A stretch of 64,000 nt of DNA from JANLTP01 sp031363055 (GCA_031363055.1 JANLTP010000154.1:10567-74566), one strand, 5' to 3'. Positions 27,129 through 36,734 are shown, counted from the stretch's first letter. The notes: a model not told the origin generated them from the letters alone. Numbers and translations are program-made.

Positions 27129-28109
27129 ATGGGTTCCAACAAGCACGTTCCGGTCACGATTCTGACCGGTTTTCTGGGCAGTGGTAAGACGACACTGCTG
27201 AACCGAATTCTGAAGGAAGATCACGGCCTGAAAATCGCCGTGATCGAGAACGAATTCGGTGAAGAGGGCATTGATAACGAGCTGTTGCTGCAATCGAGCG
27301 ATGAACAAATCGTCGAGATGAATAACGGCTGCATTTGCTGCACCGTGCGCGGCGATCTGGTCCGCATTCTGGGTGATCTGCGTGATCGACGCGAGTCGGG
27401 CGCGATCAAGTTCGACCGCATCGTGATCGAGACCACCGGTATGGCTGATCCGGGGCCGGTTGCCCAGACGTTTTTCATTGACGATGACATTGCCGATTAC
27501 TATTTGCTCGATGCGGTGATCACGCTGGTCGATGCGAAGCACGGCATGATGCAATTAAACGGCCAGAAAGAAGTTCAGGAGCAAGTCGGCTTCGCCGATC
27601 GCATCTGGTTGTCGAAGGCTGATCTGGTTTCCGAGGACGAACTGGCAACCCTGAGCAACCGGCTCAGTCGCATCAATCCGCGCGCGCCGATCAAGCCGAT
27701 GCGCTTTGGCGACGCGCCGATTGCCGAGATTCTGGATATTCGTGGCTTTAATCTGAACTCCGTTCTCGAGATCAATCCGGAGTTCCTGGTCAGCGATGAA
27801 CATGAGCATGATGACAACGTTCAGTCGTTCGTCTTCCGCTCAAATCGACCGTTCGACTCGGCCAAGCTCGAGGATTTCCTGTCGGGAATTATTCAGGTTT
27901 ACGGACAGGATATGTTGCGGTATAAAGGCGTGCTCTTCATGAAGGGCTCGGATAAGCAGACGGTTTTCCAGGGCGTACATCAAATGATGGGCGCTGACCA
28001 GGGAAAGCGGTGGCCACCCGGTGAGAAGCCGTCCAGCAAGATGGTCTTCATTGGGCGCAATTTGCCCAAGGACACGTTTATCAAAGGGTTGGAACAGTGC
28101 CTGGCCTAG
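27129..28109 (+). CDS. CobW/COG0523-family G3E GTPase (metal chaperone type)
   Basis: 326 residues. The P-loop GFLGSGKTT is at about 14-22, the metal-binding CICC motif in NNGCICCTVRGDL at about 71-83, and the GTPase SKAD motif at about 159. The CobW C-terminal domain follows, after a His/Asp/Glu-rich stretch (DEHEHDDN) typical of metal-handling members. These cytosolic GTPases deliver zinc or cobalt to target proteins. It lies 62 bases before dksA, the usual arrangement in betaproteobacteria. The start is supported by GGGGAAG about 8 bases before ATG 27129. Confidence 0.88.
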   Translation: MGSNKHVPVTILTGFLGSGKTTLLNRILKEDHGLKIAVIENEFGEEGIDNELLLQSSDEQIVEMNNGCICCTVRGDLVRILGDLRDRRESGAIKFDRIVIETTGMADPGPVAQTFFIDDDIADYYLLDAVITLVDAKHGMMQLNGQKEVQEQVGFADRIWLSKADLVSEDELATLSNRLSRINPRAPIKPMRFGDAPIAEILDIRGFNLNSVLEINPEFLVSDEHEHDDNVQSFVFRSNRPFDSAKLEDFLSGIIQVYGQDMLRYKGVLFMKGSDKQTVFQGVHQMMGADQGKRWPPGEKPSSKMVFIGRNLPKDTFIKGLEQCLA

Positions 28110-28171
28110 GAGCCTGACGGGCTCCTGATGTAAGTTGGCAGGTTTTGACGTATCTTGGACTGGTAGCAAAA

Positions 28172-28600
28172 ATGGCTGAAATCATGGACAAAAAAATTCT
28201 GACCGATGCCCAACTGTTGGCAATGAAAGAGTCGGACTACATGAGCGAGGCTCAGCTCGCGTACTTCCGAGGCAAATTGCAGCAGATGGAGCGCGACATC
28301 CTGCAGAACGCCGGTGAGACCACCGAGCACCTTCGCGAAACTGTGGTGGTTCCCGATCCCGCCGACCGAGCAACGATTGAAGAAGAGCATGCACTTGAAT
28401 TGCGTACCCGCGATCGCGAGCGCAAGTTGCTGAAAAAGATTCAGCAATCGCTGGCTCAAATTGAGAATGGCGAATACGGCTACTGCGAGGAAACCGGCGA
28501 AGCCATCGGCTTGCCGCGGCTCTTGGCTCGCCCGACCGCAACTTATTCGCTGGAGGCTCAACAGCGTCGCGAGTTACGTCAGAAGATGTACGGCGATTAA
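28172..28600 (+). CDS. dksA: RNA polymerase-binding transcription factor DksA (cysteine-poor)
   Basis: 142 residues. The coiled-coil N-terminal part (FRGKLQQMERDILQ) and acidic tip (DPADRATIEEE) are normal. DksA binds the RNA polymerase secondary channel and, with ppGpp, alters promoter choice. In E. coli four cysteines bind zinc in the C-terminal domain; here only one remains (YGYCEETGEAIGLPRL), as in many betaproteobacterial DksA proteins, which work without zinc. ATG 28172 is used; ATG 28184 is also possible. It stands downstream of the CobW-type gene. Confidence 0.9.
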   Translation: MAEIMDKKILTDAQLLAMKESDYMSEAQLAYFRGKLQQMERDILQNAGETTEHLRETVVVPDPADRATIEEEHALELRTRDRERKLLKKIQQSLAQIENGEYGYCEETGEAIGLPRLLARPTATYSLEAQQRRELRQKMYGD

Positions 28601-28779
28601 ATTCGGTCTAAAGACGCTATTTAACAATTTTTCCAGCAATCGATAGCAGGTTCATGGCGCCCGACATACGGACTGCGCTCATTGAATTTCGGCCAAACGC
28701 CGATGCTACACTCAGACGAGACAGCTAACCGGGTCGGACCAGCCTTTTTTTGCGCCCGAGCGGCAGTTGAATTTTCAGG

Positions 28780-30183
28780 GTGAATCGATTGGTCTTTTCA
28801 ATCTTCGGTCGCAAGGAAAAATCTGACAGCCGCAGGGCCAAAGATGGCTCGTCTTCGCGTTCGCCCGACAGCGCCACCGTCGCAAATTCGCCGAGCAGCG
28901 AAATGCAGCGCGAAATCGCGCGCCAGACCGCCGAGAAAATAGATCGCATCGAGTCGGAGATGATCGCCTCGGGTTTGCCCATTCCGCCACCGCCGAATCG
29001 GGTTCAAGGACTGGCCAGTGCGCCGCATGATGTCGCTGTCGCACCGGCTCGCGTCAACGGATCTTCAAGCGCCCACGCCTCGGCGCCGATCACATCGCCA
29101 GGGATTGGTGCGAGCACAGCTATGGCGCTGGGTGACACCGCCCATGCCGGTGAAATTCACATCAGCGGATCGAACCTGCCGCCCGAGTTGGAAGAGGCCG
29201 CCATTCTGTTTGCGAACGGCCAGATGCCCGCCGCCGAGGCAACACTGCGCCATGCGATTACCAGTGGCTCGCTGGGTTCAGGCTCCCAGCAGGCCTGGCT
29301 CATGTTGTTCGATATTTATCTGAATACCGGACAGAAGGATGCCTTCGAGAATATGTCACTCGACTACGCGGCCCAGTTCGAGCTGTCGCCGCCATCCTGG
29401 CGAGAACGCAGCAAACAGTCTTCGGACGCCGCCAAGACTGCCGTGACCGGTGCGAACGTTTTGTTTGGAGCGTCGGTTGATGCCAACCTGGGCAAGCAGT
29501 TCGAGCAAATGAAACGGGCTGCAGCGAACAAGAAACCGGCTGTGCTGGAATTTGTCAGTGTCCAGAGAATCGACAGCGCCGGCGCGGCAGCGCTGCTGCA
29601 CGCGATTGAAACATTCAAGTCCGGCAAACATGAGCTGGTCATTGCCAATGCCGCCAAAATGTTTGAGGCGGCCAAGCTGAATATTGAAACCGGTCGGCGC
29701 GATGAAAATCAGTCGAGTTGGATGCTGGCGCTCGAGATGCTGCGGGCCCAGGGTCTGAACCAGAAATTCGACGACATGAGCATCGACTACTGCGTCACCT
29801 ATGAGGTGTCTCCGCCTTCCTGGGAGCCGATGCCCGCCTGGGTGCGCGGTGATGTCGTGCAAGCGACCAACACGCAGATTGTCGCCAGCGCCGAAGCGGC
29901 TGGCGAAGCGGGTGCGTTTCCGATGTCCGGTGAAATCATCGGTCGCATGCAAAGTGAGCTGGCCTCGCTGCGGGTCTATGCTCAGGAGCGTCACGACCTG
30001 GTCATCGATTGTCGCAATCTGTCGAGGCTCGACTTCGTTGCCGCCGGCGAGTTGCTCAACGAAGTGGTGACGCTGCGTAACATGGGTAAATCGGTGGTGT
30101 TCGTTGAGCCCAACTATCTGGTGCTTGCGTTGATGAAAGTCATGGGCATTCACGAACTGGCCGATATCCGTCGCCCGAAGTAG
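28780..30183 (+). CDS. Double STAS-domain protein
   Basis: 467 residues. A disordered Ser/Ala-rich N-terminus (to about residue 120) is followed by two STAS-like units near residues 220-300 (LEFVSVQRIDSAGAAALLHA) and 385-467 (LVIDCRNLSRLDFVAAGELL). Before each is a related segment: LNTGQKDAFENMSLDYAAQF with ELSPPSWRER, and QGLNQKFDDMSIDYCVTYEV with SPPSWEPMP. So the protein is an internal duplication. STAS domains bind nucleotides, lipids or anti-sigma partners; the role here is unknown. GTG 28780 is the likely start. Its place between dksA and hslV recurs in betaproteobacteria to my knowledge, though its function is undetermined. Confidence 0.75.
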   Translation: MNRLVFSIFGRKEKSDSRRAKDGSSSRSPDSATVANSPSSEMQREIARQTAEKIDRIESEMIASGLPIPPPPNRVQGLASAPHDVAVAPARVNGSSSAHASAPITSPGIGASTAMALGDTAHAGEIHISGSNLPPELEEAAILFANGQMPAAEATLRHAITSGSLGSGSQQAWLMLFDIYLNTGQKDAFENMSLDYAAQFELSPPSWRERSKQSSDAAKTAVTGANVLFGASVDANLGKQFEQMKRAAANKKPAVLEFVSVQRIDSAGAAALLHAIETFKSGKHELVIANAAKMFEAAKLNIETGRRDENQSSWMLALEMLRAQGLNQKFDDMSIDYCVTYEVSPPSWEPMPAWVRGDVVQATNTQIVASAEAAGEAGAFPMSGEIIGRMQSELASLRVYAQERHDLVIDCRNLSRLDFVAAGELLNEVVTLRNMGKSVVFVEPNYLVLALMKVMGIHELADIRRPK

Positions 30184-30266
30184 TGCCCCTTGTATTCCGG
30201 CCTCATGCCCCCAACTGTCGTCCGATAAACTGATGCTATTGACGGCGTCGGATCAGGGAGCAGGCG

Positions 30267-30806
30267 ATGGAGCAATATCACGGCACAACCATTGTGTCGG
30301 TGCGGCGTGCGCATTCGGTGGCGCTGGGCGGTGATGGCCAGGTCACATTGGGCAACATCGTCATCAAGCAGGGTGCCCGCAAGGTCCGGCGCCTCTTCAA
30401 CGACAAGGTGCTGGCTGGATTTGCCGGCGGAACCGCCGATGCGTTTACGTTGTTCGAGCGGTTTGAGGCCAAACTCGATAAACATGCGGGTCATTTGCAA
30501 CGCGCAGCGGTCGAATTGGCCAAGGACTGGCGCACCGACCGAATGTTGCGCCGGCTGGAGGCCATGCTGGCGGTGGCCGACCGAGATCATTCACTGATCA
30601 TTACCGGCAATGGTGATGTGCTCGAGCCCGAGTTGGGTTTGATTGCCATTGGCAGTGGCGGGCCGTATGCACAATCGGCGGCTCGCGCGTTGATCGAGAA
30701 CACCGAACTGGACCCGGAGACGATCGTCAGGAAGTCGCTGACCATCGCCGGTGAAATTTGTATTTACACCAACCAGCATCACACGGTTGAATGCCTGAAG
30801 GGGTAG
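30267..30806 (+). CDS. hslV: ATP-dependent protease subunit HslV
   Basis: 179 residues, the peptidase of HslUV, cytosolic. The catalytic threonine is Thr7 after processing (MEQYHG/TTIVSVRR), and the GSGGPYAQSAARAL motif near residue 126 is kept. The substrate proteins are unfolded by HslU. The gene runs 5 bases before hslU. A possible weak sigma-32 -35 element (CTTGTAT near 30189) is not convincing. Length and motifs are normal. Confidence 0.96.
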   Translation: MEQYHGTTIVSVRRAHSVALGGDGQVTLGNIVIKQGARKVRRLFNDKVLAGFAGGTADAFTLFERFEAKLDKHAGHLQRAAVELAKDWRTDRMLRRLEAMLAVADRDHSLIITGNGDVLEPELGLIAIGSGGPYAQSAARALIENTELDPETIVRKSLTIAGEICIYTNQHHTVECLKG

Positions 30807-30811
30807 TTTGC

Positions 30812-32158
30812 ATGAGCACCGAAATGACCCCTGAAGAGATTGTTTCCGAACTCGACAAGCACATCATTGGTCAGGATCGCGCCAAGCGCGCGGTCGCGAT
30901 TGCCCTGCGCAATCGCTGGCGTCGACAACTGGTCGACGAGCCCTTGCGACATGAGATTACACCGAAGAATATTCTGATGATCGGGCCGACCGGCGTTGGC
31001 AAGACCGAAATCGCGCGTCGACTGGCGCGGCTGGCCAATGCGCCATTCATCAAGGTTGAAGCGACCAAGTTCACTGAAGTCGGCTATGTCGGGCGCGATG
31101 TCGACACCATTATTCGCGACCTCGCCGAAATCGCCATCAAGCAGACGCGTGATCAGGAAAAGCGTAAGGTGGTGCTGCGAGCGCAGGATGCTGCCGAAGA
31201 TCGGGTGCTCGACGTACTGGTACCGCCGGCGCGCGGCTTCGGGTTCGGTGCCGATGAAGGCGAGACTGTCGCCGCAGTGCCGGACTCGGCGACCCGCCAG
31301 AAGTTTCGCAAGCGTCTGCGCGAAGGCGATCTGGACGAGCGCGAAATCGAGATTGAATTGATCCAGCCGGCCAGTGCCATGGAGATTCATGGTGCGCCCG
31401 GTATGGAAGAAATGACGCAGCAAATCCAGTCGATGTTCCAGGGCCTGCAGGGTAAGAAAAAGTTGCGCAAATTGCGCATCAAGGAGGCGCTCAAAGTGCT
31501 GGCCGATGAAGAAGCCGCCAAGCTCGTCAACGAAGATGAAATCAAGGCCCGGGCGATGCACAGTGTTGAACAGAACGGCATTGTGTTCATCGATGAAATC
31601 GACAAGATTGCCTCACGCAGCGAGATGGCCGGTGCCGATGTTTCGCGCCAGGGTGTGCAGCGCGATCTGTTGCCGCTGATTGAAGGTACCACCGTCAATA
31701 CCAAGTACGGGGTGGTCAAGACCGATCACATTCTGTTTGTCGCCTCGGGTGCGTTTCACCTCTCCAAGCCGTCGGATTTGATCCCCGAACTGCAAGGTCG
31801 TCTGCCGATCCGGGTCGAGCTCGATTCGCTGACAGCTTCGGACTTTACCAAGATTTTGACCGACACCGACGCCAGCTTGACCAAGCAGTATCAGGCCTTG
31901 CTCGCGACCGAAGGCGTCACCTTGCAGTTCGAAGCGTCCGGCGTCAAGCGCTTGGCCGAGATGGCGTTTTCGGTCAATGAGAAGACCGAAAACATTGGCG
32001 CTCGACGGCTCTACACGGTTATGGAAAAGCTGCTCGAAGACGTGTCATACAACGCCAGCAAACACTCCGGCAGCACGCTGATAATTGATGAAGCGTTTGT
32101 CGATGAGCGTCTCGGTACATTGGTACGCAGCGAAGATCTTGCACGCTATATCCTGTAA
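30812..32158 (+). CDS. hslU: ATP-dependent protease ATPase subunit HslU
   Basis: 448 residues, AAA+ unfoldase. Walker A GPTGVGKTEIARR (~57-69), a long I domain in the middle with the GMEEMTQQIQSMFQGLQGKK segment, Walker B VFIDEIDKI (~254) and the C-terminal LARYIL that docks into HslV are all present. ATG 30812 has GAAGGGG about 10 bases upstream, so it starts just after the hslV stop. Complete and normal. Confidence 0.96.
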   Translation: MSTEMTPEEIVSELDKHIIGQDRAKRAVAIALRNRWRRQLVDEPLRHEITPKNILMIGPTGVGKTEIARRLARLANAPFIKVEATKFTEVGYVGRDVDTIIRDLAEIAIKQTRDQEKRKVVLRAQDAAEDRVLDVLVPPARGFGFGADEGETVAAVPDSATRQKFRKRLREGDLDEREIEIELIQPASAMEIHGAPGMEEMTQQIQSMFQGLQGKKKLRKLRIKEALKVLADEEAAKLVNEDEIKARAMHSVEQNGIVFIDEIDKIASRSEMAGADVSRQGVQRDLLPLIEGTTVNTKYGVVKTDHILFVASGAFHLSKPSDLIPELQGRLPIRVELDSLTASDFTKILTDTDASLTKQYQALLATEGVTLQFEASGVKRLAEMAFSVNEKTENIGARRLYTVMEKLLEDVSYNASKHSGSTLIIDEAFVDERLGTLVRSEDLARYIL

Positions 32159-32216
32159 CTCGCAACGCCGATCTTTTATCGAAGCGGCCAACTTTCCGCC
32201 AGACAGCCAACTTTAT

Positions 32217-32399
32217 ATGAACGTCAAAAAGAAATTGGCCACGGTCAAGAAACGCAACCCGCTGGTGGCGCCAACGCTGGCCCGCAAAGCCGGTAAACAT
32301 GCGCCCGACCCCAAGGGGCTGCGACGTTCCTCGAACCGCGAGGCCGAGACCGAGGCCGAACAAGTTGTGCGCAAGTTGCAAGAGGACAAAGCTGGTTAG
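32217..32399 (+). CDS. Small basic hypothetical protein
   Basis: 60 residues, Lys/Arg-rich (MNVKKKLATVKKRNPLVAPT at the start, ending QVVRKLQEDKAG). No known family comes to mind, and the strong basic character suggests a nucleic-acid- or ribosome-associated role, but this is only composition. ATG 32217 is the first reasonable start, 58 bases after hslU; a longer in-frame reading up to 32085 only shadows the 3' end of hslU. The gene may be a tail of the hsl operon. Confidence 0.5.
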   Translation: MNVKKKLATVKKRNPLVAPTLARKAGKHAPDPKGLRRSSNREAETEAEQVVRKLQEDKAG

Positions 32400-32509
32400 T
32401 TGGAGCATGCGTACCTTGAACTCGATCCCAGCAGCCGCGCCGTTATACTACCGCCGTAAGGGTTCAGATCAAGAACGAAGGTTCAGACCGAACTTGCCTG
32501 GGAGACTCC

Positions 32510-33541
32510 ATGAATAAACTTGCTCTTTCCATTGCGATCGCCGGCGCATTAGCCGCATAGCCGCTCTTCGCACAAACCGTCAAGATCGGTTTCATCGCCA
32601 CCTACAGCGGTCCCGGCGCGGCTCAGGGCGACCAGATGGACAAGGGCGCCAAGCTCTACATGAAGCTGAACGCGGACAAATTGCCCCCGGGCGAGAAGGT
32701 CGAGCTGATTCAGCGCGACGACACTGGCGCCAATCCGGACGTGGCCAAGCGCATCGCGCAGGAACTCATCGTTCGCGACAAGGTGCAGATCATTACCGGC
32801 ATCACCTGGACGCCGAATTTGGCCGCCATTGCGCCGCTCTCGGCCGAGGCGAAGATTCCGGTCATGAGCATGAACGCAGCCGGTGCCAGGCTGCTGGCGA
32901 ACTCGCCGTACATGGCGCGAATCTCGTTCACCTTGTGCCAGGCTGCATACCCGGCCGGACTTTGGGCTGGCAAGAAGTACAAGAAGGCTTACGTAGCCGT
33001 GAGTGATTTTGCACCGGGACATGAAGCCGAAGGTTGCTTCACCCGTGGCTTCAAGGAGGCCGGCGGTGAAATCATCGGCGCCGTGCGCATTCCGTTTGCC
33101 AACCCGGATTTCGTGCCGTTCCTGCAACGCATCAAGGACGCGAAACCGGACGTGATGTTCGCGTTCAATCCGGCCGGCAAACAGGCAGCGGCGATGATGA
33201 AGGCCTACAGGGACCTGGACATGGCCAAGGCGAACATCAAGTACCTCGGCACGGGTGACATAACCACCGACGAGGAACTCGCGGGCATGGGCGATGTGGC
33301 GATCGGCGTGACCACCGTACATCACTACTCGGCGGCGGCCGACCGGCCGGCGAACAAGGCGTTCGTCGCTGCGTTCAAAAAGGAATATGGCGAAACACTG
33401 AACCCAGGATTCATGGCGATGGGTGCCTGGGACGGTATGGAAGCCATCTACGCAGCCATTCGTGCGCAGGGCGGCAACATCGATCCGCAAAAAACCGTCG
33501 ATTTCTGGAAGACCTACAAAACCGCGAACAGCCCGCGCGCG
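32510..33541 (+). pseudogene. Broken branched-chain amino acid ABC binding protein (LivK-like)
   Basis: A signal-peptide start (MNKLALSIAIAGALAA) is cut by an in-frame TAG at 32558-32560, then the frame goes on as a LivK-type periplasmic binding protein (IGFIATYSGPGAAQGDQMDK ... VTTVHHYSAAADRPANKAFV). It loses identity at about 33535, after FWKTYKTANSPR, some 40-50 residues short of the usual end. The sequence then continues in another frame as a permease. So the gene carries a stop in the signal peptide and a deletion that removed its C-terminus, the intergenic region and the permease N-terminus. TAG is used as a normal stop elsewhere here, so readthrough is unlikely. Confidence 0.8.
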
Positions 33542-34266
33542 ACTACATCCTGGTCGCTTCACTCTCGAAGTTTCACCTCCCATTTCCGCTGGCGCTGCTG
33601 CTGTCGTTCGGGCTCGTGGCGGCCGCCAGCGTGGTGCTGGAAAAGTTTCTCTACTCGCGCCTGTACGGCAGCGCCGAACTCTCGCAGGTGTTGTTTACGA
33701 TCGGCCTCATTTTCATGTCGGTGGCAGTGGCGCGGCTCATTTTCGGCACCTTGCAGCAGCCGGTTTTGTTACCGGACTATCTGAAGGGCCAGTTCGCGCT
33801 GTTCGGCCGCAACTTCCCGGCCTACCGGGTGTTCCTGATCGCCTCTTCCGCACTGATGATCGCAGCCCTGTGGTTCGGCATCGAGCGCACCTTGTGGGGT
33901 GCGATGGTCCGTGCGGCGGTTGACAACCGCGCCATGGCGCAGTCGATCGGCATCAACACCAAGCGCCTGTTCACGATGACCTTCGCCATCGGCAGCGGCC
34001 TGGCCGGACTGGGCGGCGCGCTCGGTGCCGATATCGTCGCGATCCAGCCGACCTATCCGTTCGCGCAGCTTGTGTATTTTCTCATCGTCGTGTCGGTCGG
34101 CGGGCTGGGAAGCCTGCGCGGGCCGTTTGTCGCGGCATTGTTGATCGGCGTCACCGACACGGCCTGCAAATACTGGCTGCCGCAGTTCGGCGCGTTCTTC
34201 ATCTACGCCGCGACCATCGGCATTTTGCTCTGGCGCCCGCAAGGGCTATTCGGGAAGCGCGCATGA
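33541..34266 (+). pseudogene. Truncated LivH-type ABC permease
   Basis: The permease frame appears from about 33541 (DYILVASLSKFHLPF) without its N-terminal ~50 residues and without a natural start. The rest is intact through GLGGALGADIVAIQPTYPFA, VSVGGLGSLRGPFVAALLIG and RPQGLFGKRA, all family-typical membrane segments of branched-chain amino acid permeases. It is joined directly to the binding-protein remnant. GTG 33616 could start a shorter product, but first helices would be lost. Its stop overlaps the livM start by 4 bases. Confidence 0.8.
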
Positions 34267-35249
34267 AGTATCCGGTCGGCTACAACGCGGATGCACGCTT
34301 GCGCTGGACCGAGGCCCTGCCCTGGGTGTTGGCGGTGGCGGTGTTCTTTCTGTTGCCCGACTACCTGTCGATGGGCACGCGCTTGCTCACCTATATCCTG
34401 TTCGCGCTCTCGCTCGATCTGATCCTCGGCTACGCGGGCATCATCACGCTCGGCCATGCGGCGTTCTTCGGTGTCGGCGCGTATGCAGCGGGCATCGTCT
34501 CGGTGAAACTCGGTATCACCGACCCGTTTCTTCAGTTGCTCGTCAGCGCCTTGGCGGCCGGGCTGCTGGGCGCGCTCACTGGCGCAGTGGTGTTGCGTAC
34601 CCATGGCCTCACTCAATTGATGCTCACGCTCGCCGTGGCCGCCGTGTGCCTCGAGATCGCCAACAAGGCGACCGACCTGACCGGTGGCGCCGATGGCTTG
34701 TCCGGCATCGTGGTCGCGCCGATCCTTGGCCTATTCAAGTTCGATCTGTATGGCAAGACCGGCTATTGGTGGTGTCTGCTGATTCTGCTGATGTGCTGGT
34801 ATTTCGTGCGTCGGCTCATCTACTCACCGTTCGGCGCGAGCCTTGGCGGCATTCGCGAGAACCGCTTGCGCATGGAGGCGATCGGAGCGCCGGTCTACGC
34901 GCGATTGGTCATCGTATACACCCTCTCCGCCGTCATGGCCGGGCTGGCCGGCGGCTTGCTCGCGCAAACGAACCAGGTGGTCGGGCTGAACGTGCTCGGC
35001 TTCGAGCCTTCGGGTGAGCTGATGGTGATGCTGATTCTTGGCGGCGTCGGAAGGCTGTATGGCGCATTCGTCGGACCGCTGGTATTCCTGGTGGCGCAGG
35101 ACTATCTGTCCAAGCAGTTTCCCGAATACTGGTTCTTCGGCATCGGTTTGATGCTGGTGGTGGTGGTGCTGTTCGCACCGGGCGGAATTCTCAGCCTGTT
35201 CGACCGGCCCGGTGAATCGAAGCGCGCGTCGAAGGCAGCATCGGCATGA
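34263..35249 (+). CDS. livM: Branched-chain amino acid ABC permease LivM-like
   Basis: 328 residues with eight or more hydrophobic segments, including DLILGYAGIITLGHAAFFGV near residue 57, typical of LivM. The inner-membrane permease would pair with LivH and the LivG/LivF ATPases. ATG 34263 overlaps the livH stop as ATGA. The gene is intact, but both its pore partner and the binding protein are broken, so the transporter probably does not work unless complemented elsewhere. Stop overlaps livG start by 4 bases. Confidence 0.85.
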   Translation: MKYPVGYNADARLRWTEALPWVLAVAVFFLLPDYLSMGTRLLTYILFALSLDLILGYAGIITLGHAAFFGVGAYAAGIVSVKLGITDPFLQLLVSALAAGLLGALTGAVVLRTHGLTQLMLTLAVAAVCLEIANKATDLTGGADGLSGIVVAPILGLFKFDLYGKTGYWWCLLILLMCWYFVRRLIYSPFGASLGGIRENRLRMEAIGAPVYARLVIVYTLSAVMAGLAGGLLAQTNQVVGLNVLGFEPSGELMVMLILGGVGRLYGAFVGPLVFLVAQDYLSKQFPEYWFFGIGLMLVVVVLFAPGGILSLFDRPGESKRASKAASA

Positions 35250-35995
35250 GCGCGGTCCTGCAAACCAGAAAATTGTGCAAGAGCTTCGGTGCGCTCACCG
35301 TAGCCGCCAATATCGACTTCGCGCTCGAGCCGGGCGCGCGTCATGCACTCATCGGTCCGAACGGCGCGGGCAAGACCACCTTCGTGAATTTACTCACGGG
35401 TCGACTCGAACCCTCGTCGGGCACAGTCATGCTGGCCGGCGAAGATGTGACTGCTCTGCCGCAGGCCGCTCGTGTAAAGCGTGGCCTCGGACGGACATTC
35501 CAGATCAACACGCTGTTCGGCGACATGAGCGTGCTCGATAACGTCGCGCTCGGCGTCGCTGAACGGCGTGGCGGCGCTGGCCGCTGGTGGCGGCCGGCCA
35601 GCGCAAATGCGGACTTGCGCAATGAAGCACTCGAATTGCTCGCGTCGCTGGGCATCGCCGACGACGCACCGTTGCGTGTGCTCGATCTGCCCTATGGAAA
35701 ACAGCGACTGGTCGAGATCGCGATTGCGCTCGGGCTGCGACCGAAGGTGTTGCTGCTCGATGAACCCGCCGCCGGAGTCCCAAAGGTTGAGTCGGAGAAA
35801 ATTCTCGAAGCGCTGGGCAAGTTGCCGGTCGAGATCGCCATCCTGATCATCGAACATGACATGGATCTGGTGTTTCGCTTCGCCAAGCGCATCACCGTAC
35901 TTGTGCAGGGCGAGTTGCTTTGCGAAGGGTCACCGGCTGAGATCGAAGCCAATCCGAGGGTTCGCGAAGTCTACCTGGGCGAAGCGCATGAGTGA
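35246..35995 (+). CDS. livG: Branched-chain amino acid ABC ATPase LivG-like
   Basis: 249 residues. Walker A GPNGAGKTTF (~35-44), signature LPYGKQRLVEIAIAL (a variant of the LivG-type signature) and Walker B VLLLDEPAAGV (~170-180) are present, along with the H-loop in IEHDMDLVF. It hydrolyses ATP on the cytosolic face. Overlaps livM by 4 bases and livF by 8. Intact, but in a decayed operon. Confidence 0.88.
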   Translation: MSAVLQTRKLCKSFGALTVAANIDFALEPGARHALIGPNGAGKTTFVNLLTGRLEPSSGTVMLAGEDVTALPQAARVKRGLGRTFQINTLFGDMSVLDNVALGVAERRGGAGRWWRPASANADLRNEALELLASLGIADDAPLRVLDLPYGKQRLVEIAIALGLRPKVLLLDEPAAGVPKVESEKILEALGKLPVEIAILIIEHDMDLVFRFAKRITVLVQGELLCEGSPAEIEANPRVREVYLGEAHE

Positions 35996-36734
35996 GGTTC
36001 GCGCAAACGGCGCTTCGAAGGCCGAGACGACAGCGCGTGCCGGGCTCGAAGTCGTGTCCTTACGCACCGGCTACGGGCCGACCATCGTGCTCGAGGACAT
36101 CAGCTTTAGCCTGCCCGAACGAGGCGCGCTGGCCGTACTCGGCCGCAATGGCGTGGGCAAGACGACGCTGCTGGCGAGCATCATGGGCCACAGCACGTTC
36201 CACTCGGGCAGCATTTCGTTCAAGGGACAGCGGATCGAAGCGATGCCGGTGCATGAACGCTCGCGCCTGGGCATTGGTTACGTGCCGCAGACGCGCGATA
36301 TTTTTCCGTCACTGACGATCGAAGAAAATCTCGCTGTCGCGGCGCGACCCGGGCGTTGGCCGATGGCGCGCGTCTACGTACTTTTTCCGCGCCTGGCCGA
36401 GCGGCGCAGCCACATGGGCAATCAGATCTCGGGTGGCGAGCAGCAGATGCTGTCGATCGGGCGCGCGTTGATGGGCGATCCGTCGTTGCTGCTGCTCGAT
36501 GAGCCGCTCGAGGGGCTGGCGCCGATCATTGTTCAGTCGCTGCTCGAGAGCATCGGGCGGTTGATCCGCGAGGAGGCGTTGACGGTGATTCTGGTCGAGC
36601 AATCGGCCAAGCTGGCGTTGCAGGTGACGCAGACGGCGCTGGTGCTGAACCGGGGGCGGATTGCGTATTCGGGGAGCAGCGCTGAGTTGCTGGCGGATCC
36701 GGAGCGATTGAGTGCGCTGGTGATGGCGGGTTGA
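35988..36734 (+). CDS. livF: Branched-chain amino acid ABC ATPase LivF-like
   Basis: 248 residues. Walker A GRNGVGKTTLL (~50-60), signature ISGGEQQMLSIGRAL (~144-158) and Walker B LLLLDEPLEGL are in order. ATG 35988 overlaps the end of livG by 8 bases; the longer in-frame reading from 35856 only shadows livG. The protein has about 18 extra N-terminal residues before the first beta strand (EVVSLRTGYG). It is the last gene of the liv cluster; after it come toxin-antitoxin and IS remnants. Confidence 0.88.
   Translation: MSEVRANGASKAETTARAGLEVVSLRTGYGPTIVLEDISFSLPERGALAVLGRNGVGKTTLLASIMGHSTFHSGSISFKGQRIEAMPVHERSRLGIGYVPQTRDIFPSLTIEENLAVAARPGRWPMARVYVLFPRLAERRSHMGNQISGGEQQMLSIGRALMGDPSLLLLDEPLEGLAPIIVQSLLESIGRLIREEALTVILVEQSAKLALQVTQTALVLNRGRIAYSGSSAELLADPERLSALVMAG

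Noticed and set aside
30184..30266. Heat-shock promoter for hslV
   Set aside because: CTTGTAT near 30189 is a weak -35 match and the -10 region (CCCCCAAC) is poor, so I did not list it as a feature.
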